Assembly: GCF_017873815.1 (NCBI RefSeq)
Contig: NZ_JAGGKQ010000004.1
Location: 124,001-188,000, forward strand
Direction: 5' to 3'
Source: Halorubrum alkaliphilum
GTDB lineage: Archaea; Halobacteriota; Halobacteria; Halobacteriales; Haloferacaceae
DNA: 64,000 nt
Positions 24,883 through 33,577 of this stretch are shown piece by piece. The notes beneath the pieces were generated by a model. It was not told the origin of the DNA. It saw only the letters and a list, made by a program, of their open reading frames with translations, and did not search any database. Position 1 is the stretch's first letter; every line of letters starts with the position of its first letter. Position numbers and translations under genes: made by a program.

Positions 24883-26742
24883 CTAGATCGGCCAGAAGTG
24901 GACGATCCCGAGGGTCGTCACGACGGTCAAGACGAGTTGGAGCGGCGCACCGACCCTGAAGAAGTCGGTGAACTTGTAGCCGCCGGGGCCGTACACCATC
25001 AGGTTCGTCTGGTAGCCGATCGGGGTTAACATGGCGGTCGAGGCCGCGAACGTTACCGCGAGCACGAACGGGAACGGCTCGGCTCCGATCGCTTGGGCGG
25101 TGTCGATGGCGACGGGGATCATCAACACGACGCTCGCGTTGTTGCTGACGACGTTCGTGATCAGCGCGGTGAACAGGTAGAACGCGCCCAACACGAGCAC
25201 CGGGCTCAACCCGCCGGAGGAGACGACGATGACGCTCGCGAGCCACTCCGCGGCCCCCGTTCGCTCCATCGCAACGCCGAGCGGGATGAGCCCCGCGAGC
25301 AGGAAGATCACGCTCCAGTCGACGGAGGAGTACACCTCGTTGGGCTTCACGCAGCCGGTGGCGACCATCGCGACGATGCCGCCGAGCGCGCTCACGAGGA
25401 TCGGGAAGATGTCGAGTGCCGCGAGCGCGACGACGCCGGCAACGATGCCGATCGCGATCGGGATCTTCTCCGACCGGAAATCCGGTCGGGTGAGCCGCCC
25501 GCCGACGACGAAGTCGCGGTCGTTGCTGAAGCGGGTGATGGTGTCCTCCGTTGCCTGTAACAGGAGCGTGTCGCCGGCGCGAAGCCGCCGTTCGTCCATC
25601 CGCGCGTGGATGACCCGTCCGCCCCGGCGGATGGCGAGGACGGTCGCGTCGTACCGCCCCCTGAAGTTCAGCGTCTCCAACGTTTCACCGATAAGCGGAG
25701 CTTCCGGGGAGATCACGACCTCCACGAGGTTCTGTTCGGTCTCGGCCTCGATGGCGTCGGCCTCCGTCGTCAGTTGGTCCTCGCTCACCTCGGCGTCGGG
25801 CGCGAGATCCAACCCCTCGGCGTCGACGAGCGACATGAGGCTTCCGCGGTCGGTCCGCAACACGAGCACGTCGCCCTCGCGGACCTCCTTGCGCGCCAGC
25901 GGCTCCGTGAACGCCTGATCGTCACGGACGAGTTGGACGATGTCGGCGTCGACGTCGAGCGTTTCGAGACACTGACTGACCGTTTGCCCGACGAACGGCG
26001 AGTCGCCACGAACGAACACCTCGGTGAGGTACTCCGTCATCTCGAACCCCTCTATCAGCTTGTCGTCCATTCGGATCCGCTCGGGGATCAGGTATCGACC
26101 GACGGTGGCAAGGTAGATCCCGCCGGTAAGGAGGACGATCACGCCCAGTTGCGTGAACTCGAACATCGAGAAGGGTCGATCGAGGAGTCGCGCGGAGACG
26201 TCGGACGCGAGGATGTTCGTTGAGGTGCCGATCAGAGTGAGCATGCCCCCGAGCATCGCCATGAACGAGACGGGCATGAGCAGCTTCGAGGGAGAGACGC
26301 CCGTTTTCTCGGAGATGGCGTTCACCATCGGGATCATGATGGCGACGACCGGGGTGTTGTTGATAAACCCGGCCGTCCCGCCGGAGAGGCCGAGCACCGC
26401 GAGCAACTGTTTGAACGGGCTGTCGCCGAACCGGTCGGCGATCCACGCGCCGATCCGATTGATGAGTCCGGACTGGCGGATCCCCTCGCTGAGGACGAAC
26501 ATCGCGAGGACGGTCACCGTGGCCGAACTGGAGAAACCGCCCACGCCGGTGGCGGCGTCGACCTGCGTCCACGGCTCCAGGACGATCAGCGCGACCATCA
26601 CGCCGATCGCGGTGATGTCGATCGGCACCGGCTCCGTAACGAAGAGGGCGAGCGCGACGAGGACGATCGCGAACAGGAGAAGGATCTCCGTCGTCAGCGG
26701 CGGCACCTCGGTTGCCGTCAGGGGTACCGCTGCGAAATTCAC
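24883..26742 (-). CDS. SLC13/DASS-type permease with TrkA-C domains
   Basis: A 619-residue membrane protein. Two permease halves (residues about 15-205 and 415-615) have SLC13-family motifs, including GFINNTPVVAIMIPMV, LLMPVSFMAMLGGMLTLIGTSTNIL and NVVSNNASVVLMIPVA near the C-terminus. Between them are two TrkA-C (RCK_C) regulatory domains (TEVFVRGDSPFVGQTVSQCL and VEVVISPEAPLIGETLETLNFRGRYDATVLAIRR). It probably moves dicarboxylates, sulfate or another anion with Na+. The start is a GTG (VNFAAVPLTATEV); an overlapping ATG is in another frame. The gene is divergent from uspA. Confidence 0.87.
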   Translation of the reverse strand: MNFAAVPLTATEVPPLTTEILLLFAIVLVALALFVTEPVPIDITAIGVMVALIVLEPWTQVDAATGVGGFSSSATVTVLAMFVLSEGIRQSGLINRIGAWIADRFGDSPFKQLLAVLGLSGGTAGFINNTPVVAIMIPMVNAISEKTGVSPSKLLMPVSFMAMLGGMLTLIGTSTNILASDVSARLLDRPFSMFEFTQLGVIVLLTGGIYLATVGRYLIPERIRMDDKLIEGFEMTEYLTEVFVRGDSPFVGQTVSQCLETLDVDADIVQLVRDDQAFTEPLARKEVREGDVLVLRTDRGSLMSLVDAEGLDLAPDAEVSEDQLTTEADAIEAETEQNLVEVVISPEAPLIGETLETLNFRGRYDATVLAIRRGGRVIHARMDERRLRAGDTLLLQATEDTITRFSNDRDFVVGGRLTRPDFRSEKIPIAIGIVAGVVALAALDIFPILVSALGGIVAMVATGCVKPNEVYSSVDWSVIFLLAGLIPLGVAMERTGAAEWLASVIVVSSGGLSPVLVLGAFYLFTALITNVVSNNASVVLMIPVAIDTAQAIGAEPFPFVLAVTFAASTAMLTPIGYQTNLMVYGPGGYKFTDFFRVGAPLQLVLTVVTTLGIVHFWPI

Positions 26743-26813
26743 ACATGACTCACGAGACTGAATCAAGAAAAGGGTTGAGATACTGACGGACGCGGTGGCA
26801 CTTCCGGCGCGGG

Positions 26814-26820
26814 TATATAT
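26814..26820 (+). promoter_or_regulatory. TATA box of the UspA gene
   Basis: TATATAT centred 27 nt before the ATG at 26844. Confidence 0.68.
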
Positions 26821-26843
26821 CGCTCCGTGTCGAACCGGCAGAC

Positions 26844-27263
26844 ATGGTTGATCGTGTTCTCGTCCCGATGGACGGCTCAGAACTGTCACAGACGGCGCTC
26901 GAATACGCCCTCGATTCGTATCCGGACGCCACGGTGACCGTCCTCCACGTCGTCGGCAAGGCGACGCCGATGATGGGCGAGATTGCCGGGCTCGCGCTCG
27001 AAGAGGACCTCCCCGCGGCCGCGAGAGAACGGGCGGAGGAGGTCTTCGAGAGTGCACGGGATATCGCCGCGGAACGGGACGCGGAGATCGAAACGACGGT
27101 CGCGGTCGGACACCCCGCAAGAACGATCGTGAAGCGCGCCGAGGAGTTCGACACGGTCGTGATCGGCAGTCACGGCGGGTCGTTTCTGGATCGACTGTTC
27201 GTCGGCAACGTCGCGGAGACCGTGTTCCGCCGGTGTCCGGTTCCGGTCACCGTGGTCAGGTAG
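26844..27263 (+). CDS. Universal stress protein (UspA family)
   Basis: A 139-residue single Usp domain. It begins MVDRVLVPMDGSELSQTALEYAL and ends with the ATP-binding motif VVIGSHGGSFLDRLFVGNVAETVFRRCPVPVTVVR, so it is probably the ATP-binding subtype. A MATTPMMGEIAG-like loop (residues 43-52) is variable in the family. It has its own leaderless promoter and is divergent from the SLC13-type permease, a common haloarchaeal arrangement in which the Usp may modulate a transporter. Confidence 0.92.
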   Translation: MVDRVLVPMDGSELSQTALEYALDSYPDATVTVLHVVGKATPMMGEIAGLALEEDLPAAARERAEEVFESARDIAAERDAEIETTVAVGHPARTIVKRAEEFDTVVIGSHGGSFLDRLFVGNVAETVFRRCPVPVTVVR

Positions 27264-27304
27264 AGCGGAGAGGTACCGCCAGCGGCGTCGGCGACGCGAC
27301 CGCC

Positions 27305-29359
27305 TCACTCCTCGTTCTCGCGCAGTTCGAGGTCGGCAACGACGTCGTAGGGATCGGTTCCCTTCCGGACCGCATCGAGGATGAAGAAGGCCTCGTCCGG
27401 CGCGAGGAAGTGCCGACAGATCGCCCGACCGAGCGGGGTCGGCGAGAAGCCGTCGATGAACTGCCACTCCAACAGCTTGCCGACCGCGTGTTTCGTCGGT
27501 ATCTCGCCGATCATGCGATCGTTGAGCCGTTTGGCCTTGTTTCCGGCGACGACGACGTTTGCGAGCGTCTCCTCGACGGCGGCGGTCTCGTCGTAGTGGG
27601 TCGCGACGTCCTCCATCTCGCCTTTTAAGAGCGTAAAGGCGACCTCGTCCTCGGTGCGGTCCATCGAGTTGTGGTACACCGCGTCGGGCTCGACGAGAAG
27701 GTAGACGCGTCCGCGGTCGTGGTAGTCCGGGCGGCCCGCCCGGCCGAGCATCTGGGAGAACTCCTGGACGGAGAGCCACTCGATCCCCATCGCCAGCGTA
27801 TCGAAGATCACCTGCGAGGCGGGGAAGTCGACTCCGGCCGCCAGCGCCGCGGTGGTCACGACCGCCGAGAGTTCCTGATCCCCGAACATGCGTTCGACCT
27901 TCTTCCGGCGACCGTAGTCGAGTCCGGCGTGATACGGGGCGGAGTCGTACCGGAGCTTTCGGCTGATCTCGTGACACCGACGGCGGGAGTTGGTGAAGAT
28001 TATCGTCTGTCCGCGATACCCCTTCGAGGACTTCGTGTCGAACTCGCGTTTTACGAGCTTGTCCGCGATCTGCGCCTTCTCGCGGCCGTCCGCGAAGGTG
28101 ACGTGGCGCTCGATCGGGACGGGGCGTTCCTCGAACTCGATCAGCGTCGCCCGCAGACGTTTCGCGAGCCATTCGGGGTTGCCGACGGTCGCCGAGAGGT
28201 AGACGAACTGCGTGCCGTCGTACCCGGGGCAGCTCTCCATGCGGTCCTCGCTGTAGTACTTGAGCCGCGAGATCAGTCCGTCGAGCCGGTGGCCTCGCTC
28301 ACCCTCCTTGAGCGTGTGAACCTCGTCGATGACGACGGTTCCCACGTCGCCCAAGTCTTTCCCCGTCCGGAGGGCGTGATCGATCCCCTCGTAGGTGCCA
28401 ACAATCACGTCCGCGTTGGGGTCGAAGCGGTTACCGTCGTCGGCGATCCGGGAGGAGCCGACGCGGATCGAGACGTCAAGCAGGTCGCCGTAGCGGTCCT
28501 CAAAGTCCTCGTGTTTCTGGTTCGCGAGCGCGACGAGCGGGACCAAAAAGAGCAGCTTCCCGTCTCCCTTCAGCGCCCGGTCGATCCCGGCCAGCTCGCC
28601 GACGAGCGTCTTGCCCGTCGCCGTCGCGCTTACCACGAGCTGGTCGTCCCCGTCGAGCAGTCCGTTTCGAACCGAGAGACTCTGAACGGGCAACAGCTCC
28701 TCGAAACGCCCTTGGAGATGAGCGGCGAGGTCGGGATGGATCTCCAGCTCGTCGGTTCGAACCGGGGAGACGTCGTCGACGTTCGCCGACACCTCGTCGT
28801 ACTTCGTGAGGTCCGGATCGAGGCCGCCGGACAGCAGGTTGATGATCCGGTCGAGATCCTTCGAGTCATAGAGGAGCTCTTCGAGTCGCTCCTCGGCCGC
28901 ACCCGTGAACTCGCCTTTATACGACAGTTCGCGTTCGAGCTCTCGGCGGGCACAGTCCCGACAGATGTGCTCGTCGTTGTGTTCGATCGCGGTCTCCGAG
29001 GTGATCGGCCCGTATCGCCCGTCGTTCGCACAGCGACGGCAAGTCCGCACCGTCACCGATTCCAGCTGGTAGCCGTCCAACATTGCCTCCAACCGCGCCC
29101 GGTTCTCCGATGAGGTCTGCTGGGAGATCCGGATCCGGTCGGCCGCTCGCGCGAGCTCGACGAACTCGTCGGGGCTGCGCGGGTGGTCCTCGCCGTCCCT
29201 GACGACGCGGAACCTCCCCGGTCGCGGACCCGCGGACGTCTCCTTGAGTTCGAGACGACCGCGAAGCACCCGGCTCCCGTCACGGTTCGCGACCACGGTG
29301 TAGTCGCTCCGTGCCTCGTGGAGGAACAGCGTCTCGACATCGGCCAACTGCTGTGACAC
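27305..29359 (-). CDS. DEAD/DEAH-box (Ski2-like) helicase with zinc-ribbon N-terminus
   Basis: A 684-residue superfamily 2 helicase. Residues 1-200 form a haloarchaeal-type N-terminal region with CRRC and CRDC (near 108 and 135), probably binding zinc. Helicase motifs follow: Q-like LLPVQSLSVRNGLL, Walker A VSATATGKTLVGE (about 245-257), IIb-type VGTYEGIDHALRTG, Walker B VIDEVHTL, SAT in LSATVGNPEW, and motifs V-VI TTAALAAGVDFPASQVIFD and QMLGRAGRPDYHDRG. It resembles Hel308/Ski2-like enzymes and probably unwinds nucleic acid in repair or RNA turnover. The start is GTG 29359, with GAAATAC 26 nt upstream. Confidence 0.87.
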   Translation of the reverse strand: MSQQLADVETLFLHEARSDYTVVANRDGSRVLRGRLELKETSAGPRPGRFRVVRDGEDHPRSPDEFVELARAADRIRISQQTSSENRARLEAMLDGYQLESVTVRTCRRCANDGRYGPITSETAIEHNDEHICRDCARRELERELSYKGEFTGAAEERLEELLYDSKDLDRIINLLSGGLDPDLTKYDEVSANVDDVSPVRTDELEIHPDLAAHLQGRFEELLPVQSLSVRNGLLDGDDQLVVSATATGKTLVGELAGIDRALKGDGKLLFLVPLVALANQKHEDFEDRYGDLLDVSIRVGSSRIADDGNRFDPNADVIVGTYEGIDHALRTGKDLGDVGTVVIDEVHTLKEGERGHRLDGLISRLKYYSEDRMESCPGYDGTQFVYLSATVGNPEWLAKRLRATLIEFEERPVPIERHVTFADGREKAQIADKLVKREFDTKSSKGYRGQTIIFTNSRRRCHEISRKLRYDSAPYHAGLDYGRRKKVERMFGDQELSAVVTTAALAAGVDFPASQVIFDTLAMGIEWLSVQEFSQMLGRAGRPDYHDRGRVYLLVEPDAVYHNSMDRTEDEVAFTLLKGEMEDVATHYDETAAVEETLANVVVAGNKAKRLNDRMIGEIPTKHAVGKLLEWQFIDGFSPTPLGRAICRHFLAPDEAFFILDAVRKGTDPYDVVADLELRENEE

Positions 29360-29412
29360 TGCGCGTTGATACGCGTCTCGGGTATTTCAGCGGTTCGGCT
29401 CGCGGCGTCCCC

Positions 29413-29490
29413 GACCGCGACGCCTCCACCTCCCTGACCGCGACGCCTCCACCTCCCTGACCGCGACGCCCCCACCTCCCTGACCGCGAC
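29413..29490. repeat. 23-bp tandem repeat
   Basis: The unit gaccgcgacgcctccacctc (first 20 of 23 nt) is repeated about 3.4 times with one change (cct to ccc in the third). It lies between the helicase promoter and the second DedA gene. It is a short direct repeat without unique spacers, so not a CRISPR. Confidence 0.85.
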
Positions 29491-29572
29491 TGGTCCGCCG
29501 AAAGACCGATGTTTGCCGGGGTGGAACCCCGTCGTGAGTGTCTCGAACCGACTCCCGGCGGACTACGACACC

Positions 29573-30085
29573 ATGATCGATGCGCTCGGCGACGCCGCGC
29601 TGTCCGTGCTTCTGGAGTTCGGCCTCCCCGCGCTGTTCGTCGTGTTCGTTCTCAAGGGTGCGCTCGTCGGCAAACCGCTCCCGACGAGCGTTCTGCTTCC
29701 GGGATACCTGCTGGCGGTGTCGGCGTCAGACCTGCTCGTCGCGGCCGCGATCGGGGTCGCGTCCGCCGGCTACGTCACCGGACAGGTGATGCTGTTCCTG
29801 AGCGCCAGACGATACGGACCCGGGTTCACGGACGCGACCGGATGGATCCGCGTCTCGGAGGTCCGCCTCGAGCGTGCGAACCGCTGGTTCCGACGGTACG
29901 GTGGCGCGAGCGTCTTCGTCACGAACCTCGTGCCGTACGTCGGCAGCTTCGTCTTGATTCCCGCGGGGATCGCTCGGTATCCGTTCGGTCGCGTCGTCGT
30001 CCATGCGACCGTCTCGACGGTACTGAACTACGTCCTGATCGTCTGGCTCGTGCTCGGATCCCTCGAGCTCGTTACGGGTATCTAA
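29573..30085 (+). CDS. DedA-like membrane protein (second paralogue)
   Basis: A 170-residue protein with four or five hydrophobic segments, FVVFVLKGALVGKPLPTSVLLPGYLLAVSASDLLV and ANRWFRRYGGASVFVTNLVPYVGSFVLIPAGIARYPFGR. The GALVGKxxPT and R-x-G...N-x-VP-x-x-G motifs are shared with the protein at 22808-23326. In this family the basic and acidic residues of the re-entrant loops are thought to drive lipid movement. The start is uncertain: ATG 29573, GTG 29534 and TTG 29513 are in frame and no clear TATA box decides. Confidence 0.72.
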   Translation: MIDALGDAALSVLLEFGLPALFVVFVLKGALVGKPLPTSVLLPGYLLAVSASDLLVAAAIGVASAGYVTGQVMLFLSARRYGPGFTDATGWIRVSEVRLERANRWFRRYGGASVFVTNLVPYVGSFVLIPAGIARYPFGRVVVHATVSTVLNYVLIVWLVLGSLELVTGI

Positions 30086-30121
30086 TGGACGAACGGAGAC
30101 TCGTCGAAAGGACGGTCGGCT

Positions 30122-30652
30122 TTACGAGACGAGGAGCTTCTCGCCGCGATCGACCGTGATCCGGCACGGCGGGGACATCTTGTTGTACGCGCGACGGAAC
30201 GCCTCCTTCACGACGGGGGCCTGATCGGCCGTACAGTACGCGGTGAACACGACGTCGTCGGCGTTAAGACGAGCGGCCGTGCCGACCGGTTTGCCGAACG
30301 CCTGACGCATTCCGTCGGAGACACGGTCCGCACCCGCGCCGGTCGCCTGTTTGTTCTCGCGGATGACTTGGTGGGGGAACTTGCGGAGGGTCATCTTGTA
30401 GTTGCCCTCGCCGAGCTCCTTGATCAGGTGGCGGTTCGCCGACAGGCGCGCGCTCTCGAGCGAGCCGTGTCGGATCTGGAGCTCCTCCTCGACGCGGAGG
30501 CTGATCTGGACGGGGTAGTCGTCCGGCTCCGCGGAGAGGTCGCCCATGTTGTGCTGTGCGATCTTCGAACCGGGGATCCCCGTGATGTACTCGCGACGGG
30601 TGTAGGACGGCTTGTCGATCGTCCGGTACATAGAGGCGGGTTTGTCGGACAT
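30122..30652 (-). CDS. 50S ribosomal protein L10e (L16)
   Basis: A 176-residue protein, [39 protein letters not shown]...[45 protein letters not shown]..., the archaeal L10e/uL16 at the A-site side of the large subunit. Full length and well conserved. A CTTTATCG box on the minus strand near 30685-30694 is about 38 nt before the ATG, so the mRNA would have a short leader. Confidence 0.95.
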   Translation of the reverse strand: MSDKPASMYRTIDKPSYTRREYITGIPGSKIAQHNMGDLSAEPDDYPVQISLRVEEELQIRHGSLESARLSANRHLIKELGEGNYKMTLRKFPHQVIRENKQATGAGADRVSDGMRQAFGKPVGTAARLNADDVVFTAYCTADQAPVVKEAFRRAYNKMSPPCRITVDRGEKLLVS

Positions 30653-30754
30653 GGTTACTTGTCCGATGTAGCCGCCGCTGCGTCGATAAAGCCTTCGATA
30701 CGGTGACGGAGCCGCGGAGGCGGCATTCCGGTGGTCACTCCACCGACCTCGCGG

Positions 30755-31549
30755 TCACTCCGCCGGCGTCGGTTCGAGCGCGACGTGTTCGAAGCCGCGA
30801 TCGGCGAGCCGCTCCGCGGCCCGCTCCGTCACCGAGGGCGCGACGAGCATCCCGCGGACCCGAGTCGTGTCGGCGTCATCAGGGGGGTTCGCCATACTCG
30901 ATCCCTCCGTCTCGGGCTCCGCCACGCTCGATCCCTCCGTTCCGAGTTCCTCGCGGATCGCGCGGACGTATCTGGCGAGCTGGCCGACCGCGTCCGGGCC
31001 GACCCGCCGGCGTTTCAACTCGACGACGACCGGGGTACCGTCGGCGTCGACGCCGAACACGTCGATCGGGCCGGCATTGGAGGGGTGCTCGGTCCCGATC
31101 GGCTCGAAGCCCGCCTCGATCAGGTCGGGGCGTTCGAGGATCCTGGTTCGAAGGTCCTCCTCGCTACCGTGAAGCTCCAGATCGCGGCCGCCCGTGACCG
31201 ACATCGCCGACAGCTGCTGTACGTCCGAAAAGTGGACTCGCAGGGTCTCCTCGGGGGTCTCCCGGACGGACGTCACGCGGAGCCGGCCCTCCCGGACGGC
31301 GGCGCGGTGTTCGGAGCCGGGGGGCTGCCAGTTGACCGGTTTCTGGCCCTCGTCGGTGTGGACGAGCGCGGCCCCGTCCGGTTTCAACAGGAGGAGGCGG
31401 TCGCCGGACCCGAGATCGGAGGCTGCCCGTCCCTCATACGAGACGGAACACCGACCGAAGACGCTTATCAGGTCGCCGCGATCGAACGCCGCCTCCAGCT
31501 CCCACAGCGCCTCGCGGTGGGCCGGATCGTGGAGGCTCGTGACTGTCAC
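30755..31549 (-). CDS. nucS: Mismatch endonuclease NucS
   Basis: A 264-residue nuclease of the NucS/EndoMS family, which cuts both strands at mismatches or at flapped DNA and works with PCNA. The N-terminal half holds LVHTDEGQKPVNWQPPGSE; the C-terminal catalytic part has NAGPIDVFGVDADGTPVVVELKRRRVGPDAVGQLARYV with Asp and the E-x-K pair of a RecB-like site. The linker after it carries a near-duplicated GTEGSSVAEPETEGSSMANP insert, longer than in most homologues. The GTG at 31549 is chosen, as a CTTTTGC box lies about 27 nt upstream. pcnA is elsewhere in the window (43301). Confidence 0.9.
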   Translation of the reverse strand: MTVTSLHDPAHREALWELEAAFDRGDLISVFGRCSVSYEGRAASDLGSGDRLLLLKPDGAALVHTDEGQKPVNWQPPGSEHRAAVREGRLRVTSVRETPEETLRVHFSDVQQLSAMSVTGGRDLELHGSEEDLRTRILERPDLIEAGFEPIGTEHPSNAGPIDVFGVDADGTPVVVELKRRRVGPDAVGQLARYVRAIREELGTEGSSVAEPETEGSSMANPPDDADTTRVRGMLVAPSVTERAAERLADRGFEHVALEPTPAE

Positions 31550-31612
31550 GGTCGAGCTACGGGCCGAGCGCGCAAAAGGGACGCGTCGCGTGACCGGACG
31601 CGGTCGACGCGA

Positions 31613-31620
31613 TATATAAA
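31613..31620 (+). promoter_or_regulatory. TATA box of the asparagine-synthase-like gene
   Basis: TATATAAA centred 29 nt before the ATG at 31645 and 20 nt before the ATG at 31636, which favours 31645 as the translated start of a leaderless mRNA. Confidence 0.65.
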
Positions 31621-31644
31621 TACGTCCCGGCGTCAATGCGTCTC

Positions 31645-33570
31645 ATGGACGTCGACCTTCGAGGCCCCGGCTGGGTTCACCGCGACGGCGTCGTCGCTCG
31701 CGGTCGGGCGTTCGACGGCGACGACCTCCTCGACGCGTCGGCCATCGCCGAGCGGTTCGCGGACGACGTGGCCGAGACGGAGTCCCGGACCGTGGTGCCC
31801 AGAGCGGACCCGCACACCGCAGTCACCGCGGCTGCCGACGATCTGGAGGGGTTCTACGCGGCCGTCGTCGAGGACCGAACGAGTGGAGAGGCCGACGCCG
31901 CAATCCTCGTCGCCGACGGCGCGCGCTCGATCCCGCTGTACTATGGGACCCATAACGGGTCGGCGATCGTTTCCGATCGTGGACGGGTCGTTCGCGACGC
32001 CCTCGACGCGTCCACGGACCCGGTCACGGAGTCGGAGTTCCTGTTGACGCGATACGTCTCCGGTCCGGAGACGATCTGGACGGGCGTCAGATCGACGCGC
32101 GCGGGTGCGGCCGTCCGGATCGACGATGGAGGCGGAATCGAGCCGACGACCTACCGCGATCACTGGCCCGATGAGACGGAGCCGGCGGCATCGACCGTGT
32201 CGGAACGGCCGGCATCGACCCTATCGGAGCCGGCGGCGTCAACCGTCTCGCTGACCGGATCCCAATCGCCGCGCGAGCGGCTCGAATCCGGGCTCGAACG
32301 GGCGTTCGACCGGGCGGTCCGGATCGCGGGGGACCGCCCGGTCGTCGTCCCGCTGTCCGGCGGGTATGACTCGCGGCTGGTCGCCAGCGAGTTCGTCGCC
32401 CGCGGCCACGACGTGATCGGGTTCACGTTCGGCCGGTCGGGTCATCCCGACGTCGAGGTCAGTCGGGAGGTCGCCGCGCGACTCGGGATCGAGTGGCGGT
32501 TCGTCCCCTACGACGCAGAGACGTGGCACGAGTGGTACGGCGGCCCCGCGGGCGAAACGTACCGTCGAGCGGCGTTCGGCGGGGACGCGCTCCCCTTCCT
32601 CGCCGAGTGGCCCGCGGTTCGGACGCTTGTCGCCGAGGGGCAGGTTCCCGCGGACGCGCTCTGGTGTCCGGGACACACCGTCGCGACGCCCGGCGAGCGT
32701 CTTCCCCGGTTCGCGGACCCCGATACGCCCGCCGGCGACGAGGGAGAGTCGGGGGAGAGCGACGCGGTCCCGCCGACCGTCGACGCGCTCGCCGACTACG
32801 TCAGACGAACGCACTACTCCCTCTGGGAGTGGGACGACGACCGGTTCAACGCGGCGGTCGACGAGCGGATCCGTCGAGGACTCCTCGGCGACCGCGACCC
32901 CGACGCGGTGAACGACGCCGCATCGGCCGCGGCGGCCTACGAGCGTTGGGAGTGGCGCGCCCGGATGACGACCTTTACCAACGGCGACCTGCGCGCCTAC
33001 GAGAACGCCGGCGTCGAGACGTGGCTCCCCTTGTGGGACCCTGCGTACGTCCGTGCGTACGCGTCGCTGCCACGACGATGTCGGGAAGACAAGCGGCTCC
33101 ACAGCGAACTCGCGGTCGACCGCTATCGGGCCGCGGCGGGGCTCGGCGACGCGGACACGGATGACGATCCCGACCGCCGTTCATCCGGTCTCGGCCCTGC
33201 GGAAGTAACGGACCGAACGCTCGCGCCGATCGATCGACACCTCTCGCTACTGCGCCACACGCCGGTCCGACGGTTCACCGAGCGGGACGGACGATGGGAC
33301 CCGCCGTTTCTCGCGCCGCGGGGGTCGTGGGGCGAGCGAGGGAGCCACCCACTCGCGTGGGACGCGATCGTCGATCCGGCCGTTCACGCGCGGCTCCCGC
33401 CCGCGCGGAACCTCTACGCGATACGGACGCTGGCGGCGACGAACCGGATCGGCCTCGGCGACCCGGAGAGCGTGGCGATCGACCGCTTCGTGTCGGCTGA
33501 CCGCGACGGGGAAACGGATGGGTCGGGGAGGGCTCGACTCCGGCTCCCGACCGAGACCGACGGGACGTAG
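31645..33570 (+). CDS. Asparagine synthetase-like protein, glutaminase Cys missing
   Basis: A 641-residue protein. Residues 1-170 look like a degenerate class II glutamine amidotransferase domain (AILVADGARSIPLYYG, GSAIVSDRGRVVRDALD) but there is no Cys at position 2. The C-terminal ATP-pyrophosphatase domain has VVPLSGGYDSRLVASEFVARGHDVIGFTFGRSG (P-loop like SGGxDS) and NGDLRAYENAGVETWLPLWDPAYVRAYASLP typical of AsnB. It probably activates a carboxylate and uses ammonia or an amine; the substrate may not be aspartate. A Ser/Ala/Glu repeat (EPAASTVSERPASTLSEPAASTVS) joins the domains. ATG 31645 fits the TATA box better than 31636. Confidence 0.75.
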   Translation: MDVDLRGPGWVHRDGVVARGRAFDGDDLLDASAIAERFADDVAETESRTVVPRADPHTAVTAAADDLEGFYAAVVEDRTSGEADAAILVADGARSIPLYYGTHNGSAIVSDRGRVVRDALDASTDPVTESEFLLTRYVSGPETIWTGVRSTRAGAAVRIDDGGGIEPTTYRDHWPDETEPAASTVSERPASTLSEPAASTVSLTGSQSPRERLESGLERAFDRAVRIAGDRPVVVPLSGGYDSRLVASEFVARGHDVIGFTFGRSGHPDVEVSREVAARLGIEWRFVPYDAETWHEWYGGPAGETYRRAAFGGDALPFLAEWPAVRTLVAEGQVPADALWCPGHTVATPGERLPRFADPDTPAGDEGESGESDAVPPTVDALADYVRRTHYSLWEWDDDRFNAAVDERIRRGLLGDRDPDAVNDAASAAAAYERWEWRARMTTFTNGDLRAYENAGVETWLPLWDPAYVRAYASLPRRCREDKRLHSELAVDRYRAAAGLGDADTDDDPDRRSSGLGPAEVTDRTLAPIDRHLSLLRHTPVRRFTERDGRWDPPFLAPRGSWGERGSHPLAWDAIVDPAVHARLPPARNLYAIRTLAATNRIGLGDPESVAIDRFVSADRDGETDGSGRARLRLPTETDGT

Positions 33571-33577
33571 TGCCGGC

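Noticed and set aside
27671-29113. 480-codon plus-strand frame opposite the helicase
   Set aside because: Antisense shadow; the minus-strand frame has a full set of helicase motifs.
29413-29490. Possible CRISPR from the 23-bp repeats
   Set aside because: Units are directly adjacent with no unique spacers and there are no cas genes; it is a simple tandem repeat.
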